A stretch of 64,000 bases of DNA from Roseiarcus sp963770035 (GCA_963770035.1 CAVYON010000001.1:111570-175569), one strand, 5' to 3'; positions 45,467 to 54,235 are shown, counted from the first letter of the stretch. The notes: generated by a model not told the origin, from the letters alone. Numbers and translations are program-made.

Positions 45467-46597
45467 TCAGCCGCGATGATAGGCGTGAGAATGGAATGGG
45501 AGAGCGACGACCCGTCCGCCGAGCCTCTTGCCGCGCACGATCAGCCCGATCGGTGTTCCTGTCGCCGCGTGGGCGCGCTCGACAAAGCCCATGGCGATTG
45601 GCCCGCCGACGCTCGGGCCGAAACCGCCCGACGTGACGATGCCGATCGCGGCGCCGTCCGACGAAACGATCTCCGTTCCTTCGCGCGCCGGCGCCCGGCC
45701 ATCGGGCCGGATTCCCACGCGGACACGGGCTGTCCCCTCCGCCAGCGCCCGCAGAATGCGCCCGGCGCCCGGGAAGCCGGCTTCGGCGCGCCGGCGCTTC
45801 GGGATCGACCAGGCGATCGCTGCCTCGACCGGATCGACCGTCTCGTCCAGTTCGTGGCCGTAGAGACAGAGCCCCGCCTCGAGCCGGAGCGAATCGCGGG
45901 CGCCGAGCCCGACCGGCGCGACCTCTGGCTCAGCCAACAACCTTCGAACGAAAGCATCCGCCTCAGCGGACGGCAGCGAGATCTCGTAGCCGTCCTCGCC
46001 GGTGTAGCCGGACCGCGAAACAAACGTCTCCACGTCGCAGAGGCGGGCCGGTTTCGCGCTCATGAAAGCCATCGTCTCCAGTCCCTCCCCGGGCCCGAGC
46101 CGCACCATCGTCGCGGCCGCGAACGGTCCCTGAAGCGCGATCAGCGCCGCGTCCTCGAGCGGCGTGAGACGCAGATCGGCCGGCATGCCCCGGGAGACGA
46201 GCGCGTAATCGACCGCCTTGCGGGACGCGTTGACGACCAGCCTGAGGGCCCCGTCCGCGTCCGGTGGGCGTGTCACTATGAGGTCGTCGACGACGCCGCC
46301 GTCGTCGTTGAGGAACTGGGTGTAACGCTGCCGGCCGGGCGCCAGATTGAGAATGTCGGCCGCACAAAGGGTCTCGAGAAACGCGGCCGCGATCCGATGA
46401 TCCGGGCCTTCGATCACGGCCTGCCCCATATGAGAAACGTCGAACACGCCGGCCGACTTGCGCGTATGCAGATGCTCAGCCAACACGCCAGTCGGATACT
46501 GGATGGGCATGTCGTAGCCGGCGAACGGCGCCATCCGGGCGCCGAGTTCAACGTGGAGCGCGTGAAGCGGCGTCTCGAGAACGGCGTCGTCGCTCAT
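45467..46597 (-). CDS. gcvT: aminomethyltransferase (glycine cleavage T protein)
   Basis: Transfers the aminomethyl carbon to tetrahydrofolate, releasing ammonia and 5,10-methylene-THF. The 376-residue protein has LHALHVELGARMAPFAGYDM, the folate-site segment VSHMGQAVIEG, the VFDVSHMG region, YTQFLNDDGGVVDDLIVTR and RSGYTGEDGYEISLP, all signatures of GcvT. The start ATG 46597 follows the riboswitch leader; the open frame continues upstream through the leader, but that part is RNA, not protein. First gene of gcvT-H-PA-PB. Confidence 0.95.
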   Translation of the reverse strand: MSDDAVLETPLHALHVELGARMAPFAGYDMPIQYPTGVLAEHLHTRKSAGVFDVSHMGQAVIEGPDHRIAAAFLETLCAADILNLAPGRQRYTQFLNDDGGVVDDLIVTRPPDADGALRLVVNASRKAVDYALVSRGMPADLRLTPLEDAALIALQGPFAAATMVRLGPGEGLETMAFMSAKPARLCDVETFVSRSGYTGEDGYEISLPSAEADAFVRRLLAEPEVAPVGLGARDSLRLEAGLCLYGHELDETVDPVEAAIAWSIPKRRRAEAGFPGAGRILRALAEGTARVRVGIRPDGRAPAREGTEIVSSDGAAIGIVTSGGFGPSVGGPIAMGFVERAHAATGTPIGLIVRGKRLGGRVVALPFHSHAYHRG

Positions 46598-46661
46598 GGA
46601 TCCCCCGGTCAAGAACAGGCGCCCTTGCGGGCCGCGCCGCGATTGCCACAGCGACGACCCA

Positions 46662-46860
46662 CGCGAGCGCCCCCTCTGTCGCGTGACCTGAGAGATTTCC
46701 CGCCCTTCGGCGGCTACCCCCGTCGGTGGACACAAGCTTTTCGAGCCCGTGTCGCTTTCCAGAGCGTCATCACTTCAGCGGTCCTGCGGCCTGAGCGTTT
46801 CCGGGGCGGTTGCGCCTTCGGCGCCGGCGGCAAGACCGCCGGACTCTTCCGCGAAGTGTC
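46662..46860 (-). promoter_or_regulatory. tandem glycine riboswitch upstream of gcvT
   Basis: On the minus strand two aptamer-like cores stand in tandem ahead of gcvT. The first has the conserved core GCCGAAGGCGCAA, CCGCCCCGGAAACGCTCAGG and GGACCGC (about 46778-46832), ending with CTCTGGAAAGCG near 46753-46764. The second, after a short linker, shows GGGGGTAGCCGCCGAAGGGC and GGGAAATCTCTCAGGTCACG, ending with GACAGAGGGGG near 46671-46681. These follow the glycine aptamer consensus (GCCGAAGG...CGxxACTCTCAGG...GGACAGxGG). In other bacteria it switches on gcv genes with glycine; the arrangement fits the downstream operon. Outer limits are approximate. Confidence 0.85.
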
Positions 46861-46933
46861 TTCGACTGACATATCGAGCTAGCCCGACCGCCGAGCCTTT
46901 GTCAACGGAGCAAACGTCCGCGCTCGGCCTCGG

Positions 46934-47572
46934 TCAGCCAGCGCGCTTGCGCCGATGGGCGCGCGGCGCGCCGCCCCCGCCGCCTTCGAAGCCGATGTCG
47001 ATTGTGTAGACATTGGCGAGCAGGAGCGTCGGCATCGGCACCACGATCGGGTCCGCGACAATGCGGAACTGGCCGGAACTCATCGCGTCCGCAGTCGCCT
47101 GGATCGTGTAGGTCTTGGAATAGACTGACTTGTGGTCGGCGTCGGTCACCGCGATCCGCAACGGCACGCTAAAGGTTCCAGGCTGGCCGGCCGGCCCTAT
47201 GACGAGGTTGCCAGCGACGCCAATCTTGATCGAAGCTTGCCCCGGCCCGGCCGGGTCGCACTCGCGCGCCGTGTCGTTGATATTGAACTGGTAGCGCACC
47301 GAAGCGTTGTCCGCGCCGCCGACCCGATAAGCCGAACCGCCCTCGGCAATATCGACCTCCGGGCAGTAGATATCGGCCGAAGAGACTGGCAGCGCAACCT
47401 GCTTTTCCGCCGGATTGGCGGCCGGACGCGTGACCGGGCGGGGATTGGCCCCCGCGTTCACCGCCGCCGTGTCCGGATCGTAATGGGGCAAAAGGTTCTG
47501 CACCGAGCTGCAGCCTGTGAGCAGGCTGAGACCCGCGAGCGCGAGAAGCGGATGAAGTGGGGTCATGCGCAT
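46934..47572 (-). CDS. lipoprotein of unknown function
   Basis: A 212-residue lipoprotein: signal and lipobox in LALAGLSLLTGCSSVQNLLP (Cys in LTGC), an Ala/Pro linker, then a domain with IYCPEVDIAEGGSAYRVGGA, RYQFNINDTARECDPAGPG and FSVPLRIAVTDADHKSVYSK. The C-terminus is Gly-rich and basic (GFEGGGGGAPRAHRRKRAG). Homologues annotated only as hypothetical or lipoprotein are known in Rhizobiales. ATG 47566 is an alternative start two codons later. It lies 60 bases after the IalB-like gene on the same strand. Confidence 0.7.
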   Translation of the reverse strand: MRMTPLHPLLALAGLSLLTGCSSVQNLLPHYDPDTAAVNAGANPRPVTRPAANPAEKQVALPVSSADIYCPEVDIAEGGSAYRVGGADNASVRYQFNINDTARECDPAGPGQASIKIGVAGNLVIGPAGQPGTFSVPLRIAVTDADHKSVYSKTYTIQATADAMSSGQFRIVADPIVVPMPTLLLANVYTIDIGFEGGGGGAPRAHRRKRAG

Positions 47573-47631
47573 GGCGTCGCTGCGACTTCCATCAAAAAAC
47601 GGGGCGCGCTGTGCTTAAGGCGCCGGGGCGC

Positions 47632-48153
47632 TCATGGCAATTGCTCGTAGGCCTCCTTGAAGCCGGCGAGCGAGGCGGGCACGCCGACGCCCTGCTCCGG
47701 AGTTTGGAAGATCCCGAGCGTCATCGTCTTGCCGGCCTTGAGCTTGTCGAGTAGCGGCTGGTCGAGCGCCAACTGCGCGATGCAGCCATTGGCGAGACAT
47801 TGCAGGAAGTTGAGCCGGCCTACGTCCTGGTCGTCGATTCTGAGGCTTATCCCGGCCGGCAGCAGCACGCCGAGCGGCGCGATGACGCGCATCAGCCGCG
47901 CTTTGCGGTCCGCCGTGTTGAGCACGATGATGACCAGCGTAAGGTTCGGGCGCTCCTGGTCGACGACGCTCATGACGGCCGCGCACTGCTCATAGGCGGC
48001 GCCCGGCGGCGTCTCGCAGCGGGTCTCCCAGTCGCCGTGCTTGGCCCGAACTGCGCCTTGGGCTTCTGCGGCGCCGCAAACGCCAAGCGCAGCGGCGAAA
48101 AAGCCGAGCCCGACGGCAATGCGAGTGAACCCGCGCAATCGTCTTGCGTTCAT
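47632..48153 (-). CDS. invasion-associated locus B (IalB) family protein
   Basis: A 173-residue periplasmic protein. A signal peptide (RIAVGLGFFAAALGVCGAAE, cleavage near AEA) precedes the family domain with VRAKHGDWETRCETPPGAAY, AVMSVVDQERPNLTLVIIVL and FLQCLANGCIAQLALDQPLL (two conserved Cys pairs). IalB-family proteins are widespread in Rhizobiales; the name comes from Bartonella, where a link to erythrocyte entry was shown, but in soil species their role is unknown. Start at ATG 48153 fits the signal peptide. Confidence 0.85.
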   Translation of the reverse strand: MNARRLRGFTRIAVGLGFFAAALGVCGAAEAQGAVRAKHGDWETRCETPPGAAYEQCAAVMSVVDQERPNLTLVIIVLNTADRKARLMRVIAPLGVLLPAGISLRIDDQDVGRLNFLQCLANGCIAQLALDQPLLDKLKAGKTMTLGIFQTPEQGVGVPASLAGFKEAYEQLP

Positions 48154-48257
48154 CAGCGCCGAATTCCTTAAGAGTGAGGAGTTGACCCGCCCTAGCAAGC
48201 GAACGCGCCGGCGCCAAGCCTCGCGTCAAACGGATTTCTATGGACCGGAGGCGGAGA

Positions 48258-48332
48258 TGGTGGGCGCTACAGGGATTGAACCTGTGACCCCTACCATGTC
48301 AAGGTAGTGCTCTACCGCTGAGCTAAGCGCCC
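48258..48332 (-). tRNA. tRNA-Val(GAC)
   Basis: The minus strand folds as a tRNA: acceptor GGGCGCT/AGCGCCC, D arm with AGCTCAGCGGTAGAGC, anticodon stem CTACC/GGTAG around loop TTGACAT (anticodon GAC, valine), and T arm with CAGGTTCAATCCCTG. The 3' CCA is encoded. No intron. Confidence 0.95.
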
Positions 48333-48542
48333 ATCTCCACGGGTCTCGATCGGGGTCGCCGATCGAGAGTGCGCGGCGGTATAGACGGTCGGGGGGCGGC
48401 GCGCAATGGGCGATTCGAAACTCGTTGGGGAAACGCCCCGGCCCCCGCTTCATGCGGCGCGGCGCCGTCGCGCGCCCAGATTCCCTTTCGCCAGAAACTC
48501 ACGAGCCTGTTTCAGACGATAGACGGATGCGCAGACCGGGAA

Positions 48543-48618
48543 TGGTGGAGCCAGACGGAATTGAACCGACGACCTCTTCAATGCCATTGAAGCGCTCTCC
48601 CAACTGAGCTATGGCCCC
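48543..48618 (-). tRNA. tRNA-Ala(GGC)
   Basis: The minus strand gives acceptor GGGGCCA/TGGCTCC, D arm TAGCTCAGTTGGGAGAGC, anticodon stem CTTCA/TGAAG with loop ATGGCAT (anticodon GGC, alanine) and T arm TCGGTTCAATTCCG. CCA is encoded. It lies next to the FYDLN-acid gene, a neighbourhood common in Rhizobiales. Confidence 0.95.
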
Positions 48619-48785
48619 ATTTTTCCGTGGTCTCGCGCGGGCGGCTTCGTTGGGGCGAAGCGCCATTCCTTGCGCGGGCGGCGGTATAACCGCAAAGCTT
48701 CGTCCGCCACAAGGCCCATTGCGCAAAAAAGCGACGCCCGTCGCAAAACCGTCGCCTTCGCCAATGGCCAAGGCGAGGCCCGAAA

Positions 48786-49163
48786 TCATCCCTCCTCGTC
48801 CGGCGCGATGTCGCCGTCGATCAGGTTGCTGACGTCGTCCTCGTCCTCTTCCTCCTCCTCGAGGAAGGAATTGTCCTCGGCGTCGGCGGCGTCGTCCTCT
48901 ACGTCGATGTCCTCGACCACAGTCTCGGCGGCCTTCTCCTCGCCCGCCTCGACCTCGTCAAGCGACACGATGTCAACGCCTGCCGGGGCGACCATCTCGG
49001 CATCCTCTTCGTCTTCCTTGGCGACCGGGCGGACGCGCATCGCCGCCGCCCCCTGGAAGACCGTGCCGCATTTCGGGCAGACGATCGGATCCTTGTTGAG
49101 ATCGAAGAATTTGGCGCCGCACGCCTGGCACTGGCGTTTGGATCCGAGTTCGGGTTTGGCCAC
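48786..49163 (-). CDS. FYDLN-acid family protein (TIGR02300)
   Basis: A 125-residue protein with a zinc-ribbon-like N-terminus: KRQCQACGAKFFDLNKDPIV and CPKCGTVFQG (two CxxC pairs) with the family hallmark FFDLNKDP, then a very acidic tail rich in Glu and Asp (SFLEEEEEDEDDVSNLIDGD). This family is found in alphaproteobacteria, usually beside tRNA-Ala and aroA as here; its function is not known. Divergent from aroA across about 110 bases. Confidence 0.92.
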   Translation of the reverse strand: MAKPELGSKRQCQACGAKFFDLNKDPIVCPKCGTVFQGAAAMRVRPVAKEDEEDAEMVAPAGVDIVSLDEVEAGEEKAAETVVEDIDVEDDAADAEDNSFLEEEEEDEDDVSNLIDGDIAPDEEG

Positions 49164-49273
49164 TGCGATCGTTTCCCTGTCGTTCCAAGGGCGGTTTTGC
49201 GGAGGCTCCGGTTAGACAGGTCGAGCAACCCTGTCAATGCGATTTTGCCGCCGTCGACAAAGGGTCCAGCCCG

Positions 49274-50656
49274 ATGGTACGAGCGGCCCTAACGTCACTT
49301 CAGCCGGGTCCCCGCGTGTCCGCTTCCCATCGTCCTGCCGCAACGCCGCTCCGCGCCTTGCTGAGCCCAGCGCTCCGCGGGAGGTTCCGCCCGCCCGGCG
49401 ACAAGTCGATCTCGCACCGCGCCTTCCTCTTCGGGTTGCTCGCCTGCGGCGAGACGACGATCGAAGGCCTGCTCGAAGGCGACGACGTCTTGCGCACGGG
49501 GCAGGCGTGCGCTGCGCTCGGCGCGTCGGTCGAGCGGCTGGCGCCGGGGCGCTGGCGCGTTCGCGGGCCCGGAATTGGCGCCCTCGTTCCGCCTCGCGAC
49601 ACGCTCGACTTCGGCAACGCCGGCACGGGCTCGCGGCTGACGATGGGCGTCGTTGGCGGGCACGGGATCACAGCGACCTTCGACGGCGACGCCTCGCTGC
49701 GCAAGCGGCCGATGAACCGGATCCTCGAGCCCCTGAAGCTGATGGGCGCGGAAGTCCTCGCCGAGGCCGGCGGCGGTCGCTGCCCGATCACCCTCCGGGG
49801 CGCGCGCGACCCCTCCCCGATCCTCTACCGCACCCCGGTCGCCTCGGCGCAGATCAAGTCGGCCGTGCTCATCGCCGGCCTCAACGCGCGCGGCGTGACG
49901 ACGGTGATCGAGGCGGAGGCCTCTCGCGACCACACCGAGAAGATGCTTGCCCATTTCGGCGCCGAGGTGACGGTTACCTCCGAGGGCGACGGGCGGCGGA
50001 TCGACCTCGTCGGCCGACCGGAACTCAAAGCCCGCCCGGTCGTCGTGCCGGCCGATCCGTCGTCCGCAGCGTTCCCGATCGTGGCGGCGCTGATCGTCCC
50101 CGGCTCGGACATCGTGGTCGAGGGCGTCATGACCAACCCGCTGCGCTCCGGACTGATGACGACGCTCCTCGAGATGGGGGCCGACATCGCCTTTCTCGAC
50201 CGGCGCGTCGAAGGCGGCGAGGAGGTCGCCGATCTGCGCATCCGGGCGAGCGCGCTGAAGGGCGTCGACGTCCCCGCCGCCCGCGCCCCCTCGATGATCG
50301 ACGAATACCCGGTGCTCGCCGTGGCTGCGGCCTTCGCGGCCGGGACGACGCGCATGCGCGGCCTGCACGAACTCAGGGTCAAGGAAAGCGATCGCCTTGC
50401 CGCGGTCGCCGCCGGCCTCGCCGCCGCCGGCGTCGCGCATGCGATCGAGGGCGACGATCTCATCGTGGAAGGCGCCGGCGCGCCGAAGGGCGGCGGCCTC
50501 GTCACGACCCACATGGATCACCGGATCGCCATGAGCTTCTTGGTCATGGGGCTTGCGAGCCGGGCGCCGATGACAGTCGACGACACGGCCATGATCGCCA
50601 CCAGCTTTCCGACCTTTCGTCCCGCGATGGAGGGGCTCGGCGCGACGTTCGAATAG
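49274..50656 (+). CDS. aroA: 3-phosphoshikimate 1-carboxyvinyltransferase (EPSP synthase), class II type
   Basis: Joins shikimate-3-phosphate and phosphoenolpyruvate in the shikimate pathway. The 460-residue protein follows the Agrobacterium CP4-like class II pattern: FRPPGDKSISHRAFLFGLLA, LDFGNAGTGSRLTMGVVGG, YRTPVASAQIKSAVLIAGLN, PSMIDEYPVLAVAAAFAAG and ELRVKESDRL, ending MTVDDTAMIATSFPTFRP. In the LDFGNAxTG loop this protein has Gly (residue 117) where CP4 has Ala, so the known active-site change behind CP4 glyphosate tolerance is absent. In related genomes cmk follows aroA; here the next gene is a tannase-like esterase. The first ~20 residues are weakly conserved and start could be slightly later. 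Confidence 0.95.
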   Translation: MVRAALTSLQPGPRVSASHRPAATPLRALLSPALRGRFRPPGDKSISHRAFLFGLLACGETTIEGLLEGDDVLRTGQACAALGASVERLAPGRWRVRGPGIGALVPPRDTLDFGNAGTGSRLTMGVVGGHGITATFDGDASLRKRPMNRILEPLKLMGAEVLAEAGGGRCPITLRGARDPSPILYRTPVASAQIKSAVLIAGLNARGVTTVIEAEASRDHTEKMLAHFGAEVTVTSEGDGRRIDLVGRPELKARPVVVPADPSSAAFPIVAALIVPGSDIVVEGVMTNPLRSGLMTTLLEMGADIAFLDRRVEGGEEVADLRIRASALKGVDVPAARAPSMIDEYPVLAVAAAFAAGTTRMRGLHELRVKESDRLAAVAAGLAAAGVAHAIEGDDLIVEGAGAPKGGGLVTTHMDHRIAMSFLVMGLASRAPMTVDDTAMIATSFPTFRPAMEGLGATFE

Positions 50657-50943
50657 GCGATCCCAAACGAGCGAAACGGGACGACGGTCGCGCCATCGCG
50701 ATTCCCATCATCGCAGAGCGGATGTTTCGAACACGCAGCATGCGCTGCGTCCGCCGTCACGAATGGATGATCGATCCAGGAGCACCCGGACGTCGACGTA
50801 GGTTTCGCATATTTCCTTTCCGCGGCGCCCTTCGTTTAATTGGCCGCAGAAAGCCGCGACAAAGCCCCGTCTGGCGGCGAGCCCCTGGCGCTTCAGGGCC
50901 GCCATGAGATCGCTCACTTTGCGCGGCCCGAGGGAGGAAAACG
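50657..50943. other. intergenic region between aroA and esterase
   Basis: 287 bases with short Arg-rich frames only. A purine-rich GGGAGGA site at about 50932-50938 precedes the esterase ATG. No repeat or RNA is seen. In many Rhizobiales cmk would be expected here. Confidence 0.35.
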
Positions 50944-52575
50944 ATGTTCAAGATGAGCGGACGTTCGTCGCGGCTTCAATTTGTCGCTTCAACCGCGATC
51001 CCCCTGGCCGCGCTTGCGTGCTCGAGCTCGGCCTTGGCAAGTTCGTGCGAGGATCTGGCGAGCCTCAAACTGCCGAACACCACAATCGAGACCGCACAAG
51101 CGGTTCCCGACGGCGATTATCCGACCGCCGACAAGGTCACCCGAAAAACCATGCCGGCCTTCTGCCGCGTGGTCGCTTCCGTGAAGGACGCGCCCGACTC
51201 CGATATCCGCATCGAGATGTGGCTGCCAAAGGAGGGATGGACGGGCGTCTTCCACGCGAACGGCAGCGGCGGCTATGCGGGAACGTTAGCCTACAACTAC
51301 GGGGCGATGGAAAGCGCCCTGAAGCGGGGCTACGCGACGGCGATCACCGACATGGGAACCGCCCCGGCGACGCCGCTGGACGGCGACGCGCTCGTCGGTC
51401 ACCCGCAAAAGTGGAAGGACTGGGGAATTCTGTCGACCCACGTTCTGGCGGTGACTGGCAAGGACATCGCCAAGGCGTATTACGGCGCCGATCCCAAGCG
51501 CGCCTATTACACCGGCTGTTCGACCGGCGGCCAACAGGGCATCGTCGAGGCGCAATACTATCCCGAGGACTTTGACGGCGTTCTCGTTGGCGACCCCGTC
51601 GTCAACCGGACGTGGGGTCACGCCGTGGCGGTGACGGACTACGTGGCCGCAAACCTGAAGCCGGGGCACAAGCTTTCGGACGCCAAGCTCGCATTGTTGA
51701 CCAAATCGGCCGTGGCGGCGTGCGGCGCAAAAAACAACGGCCTCGAATCGGATCCGTTCATCGCCGATCCCACCGGCTGCGATTTCGACCCCGCCTCTCT
51801 GGTCTGCAAGGGCGCCGCGGACGATGCGTGCCTGACGCCGGAAGAAGCAGACACCGCGAAGGCGTTTTACGCCGGGCCGACCGATCACGCCGGCAAGCCG
51901 GTTTTCTACGGCTGGCCTCCGGGAAGCGAGGCCGGCGGTTTCAATTGGGGTTTCATCGAGGCGCCCGGAAACGCTCCCGGCGAGCCGGCGTTCGACGGTC
52001 TCTTCAAGTGGGTGTTCGGCGCCAACTGGAATTGGCGCGATTTCGACCTCGAGCGGGACATGCCCAAGGTCGACGCAATGCTCGGACCGTCCGTCAACGG
52101 CGCGACGACCGGAGACCTGAGCGCGTTTCGCAAGCGCGGCGGCAAGATGATCATCTACCAAGGGTGGGCGGACCCGATCGTGCCGCCGATGCAGACCGTC
52201 GCGTTCTACAACCACCTTTCCGATGCGGCCGGCGGGCCCCAGTCGGCTGACGAATTCGCCAGGCTGTTCCTGGCGCCAGGTTTCGGCCACTGCTTTGGCG
52301 GCCCAGGGCCGAACCGATTTGACTCCGCCGGATTTGGCGGCTTCGGCCCCCCGACCCACGACGCCGGCCATGACGCCTTCACCGCGCTCAGCCATTGGGT
52401 CGAAGACGGGGTTGCGCCTGCCCAGGTCGTCGCGACCAAGTTCGTCAGCGACGATCCGAGCAAGGGGATCGCCATGCAGCGCCCGCTGTGTCCATATCCG
52501 CAAAAGGCATGGTACAACGGTGGCGGCGACCCGAATATTGCCGGCAATTTCACCTGCGCCGTCGAGCGCAAATAG
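50944..52575 (+). CDS. tannase/feruloyl esterase family hydrolase, secreted
   Basis: A 543-residue secreted alpha/beta hydrolase with a signal peptide (LQFVASTAIPLAALACSSSA). The nucleophile Ser is in GCSTGGQQG (normal GxSxG with Cys before Ser, as in tannases), the acid in YQGWADPIVPP and the His in APGFGHCFGG; a lid domain with paired cysteines (VCKGAADDACLTP) lies between. Family members cleave gallate or ferulate esters of plant polymers. A ribosome site GGGAGGA precedes ATG 50944. It is followed after 28 bases by a periplasmic binding protein gene on the same strand, hinting at uptake of the released aromatic acid (inference). Confidence 0.9.
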   Translation: MFKMSGRSSRLQFVASTAIPLAALACSSSALASSCEDLASLKLPNTTIETAQAVPDGDYPTADKVTRKTMPAFCRVVASVKDAPDSDIRIEMWLPKEGWTGVFHANGSGGYAGTLAYNYGAMESALKRGYATAITDMGTAPATPLDGDALVGHPQKWKDWGILSTHVLAVTGKDIAKAYYGADPKRAYYTGCSTGGQQGIVEAQYYPEDFDGVLVGDPVVNRTWGHAVAVTDYVAANLKPGHKLSDAKLALLTKSAVAACGAKNNGLESDPFIADPTGCDFDPASLVCKGAADDACLTPEEADTAKAFYAGPTDHAGKPVFYGWPPGSEAGGFNWGFIEAPGNAPGEPAFDGLFKWVFGANWNWRDFDLERDMPKVDAMLGPSVNGATTGDLSAFRKRGGKMIIYQGWADPIVPPMQTVAFYNHLSDAAGGPQSADEFARLFLAPGFGHCFGGPGPNRFDSAGFGGFGPPTHDAGHDAFTALSHWVEDGVAPAQVVATKFVSDDPSKGIAMQRPLCPYPQKAWYNGGGDPNIAGNFTCAVERK

Positions 52576-52603
52576 GCCCGATCGCGGGCGGGAGGAAGCA
52601 GGA

Positions 52604-53809
52604 ATGACGTTCAGCAGATGGCTCGCGTCGGTCTCGGCCGCGCTCCTCGTCTCCATTTCGCCGTTCGCGGCGCAGGCCGCGGACAAGGTCGTGATCGGCG
52701 ACATCGACGACATGTCGGGTCTCTACGCCGACGTGAACGGTCCGAGGGCGGTCGAGGGGATCAAGATGGCGATCGCCGATTTCGGCGGCAGCGTTCTCGG
52801 CCAGCCGATCGAGTTCCTGACGGCGGACCACCAGAACAAGCCCGACATCGGCGCCAGCAAGTTCCGCGAGTGGGCCGACACCAAGGGGCTCACGATGCTG
52901 CTCGGCGGCTCCAACACCGGCGTGAGCCTGGCGATGGCGCCGATCGCGAAGGAGAAGAAGGTGCCGTTCTTCGCGATCGGCGCCGCCGGCGCGTCGCTGA
53001 GCGGCAAGGACTGCAACGCCTACATGATCCACTACGGCTACGACACAAACGCGCTCGCCAACGGCACGGCGAAGACGATCCTCGATCAGGGCGGCAAGAC
53101 CTGGTTCTTCCTGACCGCCGATTACGCCTTCGGCACGCAACTCCAGGCCGCGGCGACCAAGGTCGTCGAAGCGGGCGGCGGCAAGGTGCTGGGCTCGGTC
53201 AGGACGCCGCTTGGAACCTCGGACTTCTCGTCCTACCTGTTGCAGGCGCAAAGCTCCGGCGCGCAGGTCGTCGGCCTCGCCAACGCAGGCGGCGACTTCA
53301 GCAATTCCCTGAAGGCCGCGCACGAGTTCGGTCTAACCGCCACCATGAAGCCGGCGGCGCTGCTCGCCTTCATCACCGACATCCACGCGGTCGGCCTCGA
53401 TACGGCGCAGGGCCTCTACTTGACCGTCGGCTGGTACTGGGACCTCAACGACAAGAGCCGCGCCTTCGGCAAGCGCTTTATGGACAAGACCGGCGCCATG
53501 CCGACCTACAATCAAGCCGCCTATTACTCGGCGACGATGACCTACCTCAACGCAGTCAAGGCCATCGGCACGACCGACGCGGACAAGGTGATGGCCGAAC
53601 TGCACAAGACCAAGGTCGACGACATGTACACCAGCGACGGCATCATCCGTCCTGACGGGCTGCTCGAGCACTCGATGTTCGTGATGCAGGTCAAGACGCC
53701 GGCGGAATCGAAGGGGCCGTGGGACTACTTCAAGCTGGTGAAGACGATGTCCGGCGCCGAGGCCTACGCGCCGCTCTCCGAGTCGGCCTGCCCGCTGGTG
53801 AAGAAGTAG
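52604..53809 (+). CDS. ABC transporter substrate-binding protein (branched-chain amino acid/aromatic type)
   Basis: A 401-residue periplasmic binding protein of the LivJ-like Peripla_BP_6 family. Signal peptide ASVSAALLVSISPFAAQA, then VVIGDIDDMSGLYADVNGPR, LLGGSNTGVSLAMAPIAKEK and FAIGAAGASLSGKDC with the family layout. The GSNTG/AIGAAGAS segments line the ligand site. Ribosome site GGAGGAAG before ATG 52604. The permease and ATPase genes expected with it are not in this window, so it is an orphan or works with a remote transporter. The adjacent esterase suggests an aromatic acid ligand. Confidence 0.92.
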   Translation: MTFSRWLASVSAALLVSISPFAAQAADKVVIGDIDDMSGLYADVNGPRAVEGIKMAIADFGGSVLGQPIEFLTADHQNKPDIGASKFREWADTKGLTMLLGGSNTGVSLAMAPIAKEKKVPFFAIGAAGASLSGKDCNAYMIHYGYDTNALANGTAKTILDQGGKTWFFLTADYAFGTQLQAAATKVVEAGGGKVLGSVRTPLGTSDFSSYLLQAQSSGAQVVGLANAGGDFSNSLKAAHEFGLTATMKPAALLAFITDIHAVGLDTAQGLYLTVGWYWDLNDKSRAFGKRFMDKTGAMPTYNQAAYYSATMTYLNAVKAIGTTDADKVMAELHKTKVDDMYTSDGIIRPDGLLEHSMFVMQVKTPAESKGPWDYFKLVKTMSGAEAYAPLSESACPLVKK

Positions 53810-53817
53810 CGGGGTCG

Positions 53818-53871
53818 CCTGTAGCCGCGGTCGCTGACCGCGGCGGCGCGACCGACGAGCGCGCCTACAGG
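53818..53871 (+). terminator. nested inverted repeat after the binding-protein gene
   Basis: Inner hairpin CCGCGGTC-GCT-GACCGCGG at 53825-53843 lies within outer arms CCTGTAG (53818-53824) and CTACAGG (53865-53871), starting 9 bases after the stop codon. A strong terminator-like structure, although no U-tract follows; Rho-independent action is therefore uncertain. Confidence 0.6.
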
Positions 53872-54043
53872 TTGCGCTCAACTCGCTTGCCCGCAAACCG
53901 CTCGACCAGCAGGAGCTTCTGAACCTTGCGGTCGGCGTGCGCGGCAGGGCGGCGCTCTGGAACCCGATCGTCCGGGGGATTGTGAAACTCGCAAGCCGCT
54001 CGGGCAGTGACCCCCCTCGTTCGTTCTGCCGAAAGCAATTCGG

Positions 54044-54235
54044 CTACCAGAATAAATCGCCATCTAACTCCGGGGCATCGTCGAGTTCGTACCTCATCGC
54101 CGGCGCGTGTCGGCTACTGGTATTCGAAAGCAACCCGTACTTGCGCTCGTACCAGGAGAACTGAAGTATAATCCCCGCTGCGACACTGATAAACATGCCG
54201 AGCGAGACCAACAATAGGAAAGTTATAAGGCTCAT
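54044..54235 (-). CDS. small single-helix membrane protein
   Basis: A 63-residue protein with one N-terminal hydrophobic segment (SLITFLLLVSLGMFISVAAG then IILQF) and a charged tail (RYELDDAPELDGDLFW). A good ribosome site (TGGAGGAAT) precedes ATG 54235. No family known to me. It lies alone among relic sequences; AT-richer than its neighbours. Confidence 0.6.
   Translation of the reverse strand: MSLITFLLLVSLGMFISVAAGIILQFSWYERKYGLLSNTSSRHAPAMRYELDDAPELDGDLFW

Noticed and set aside
48258..48618. tRNA-associated prophage or integrative element
   Set aside because: No integrase gene and no repeated tRNA 3' end near the two tRNA genes.
53818..53871. Possible attachment site or IS end
   Set aside because: Perfectly nested arms right after a stop codon with no flanking duplication; terminator or mRNA end structure is the simpler reading.
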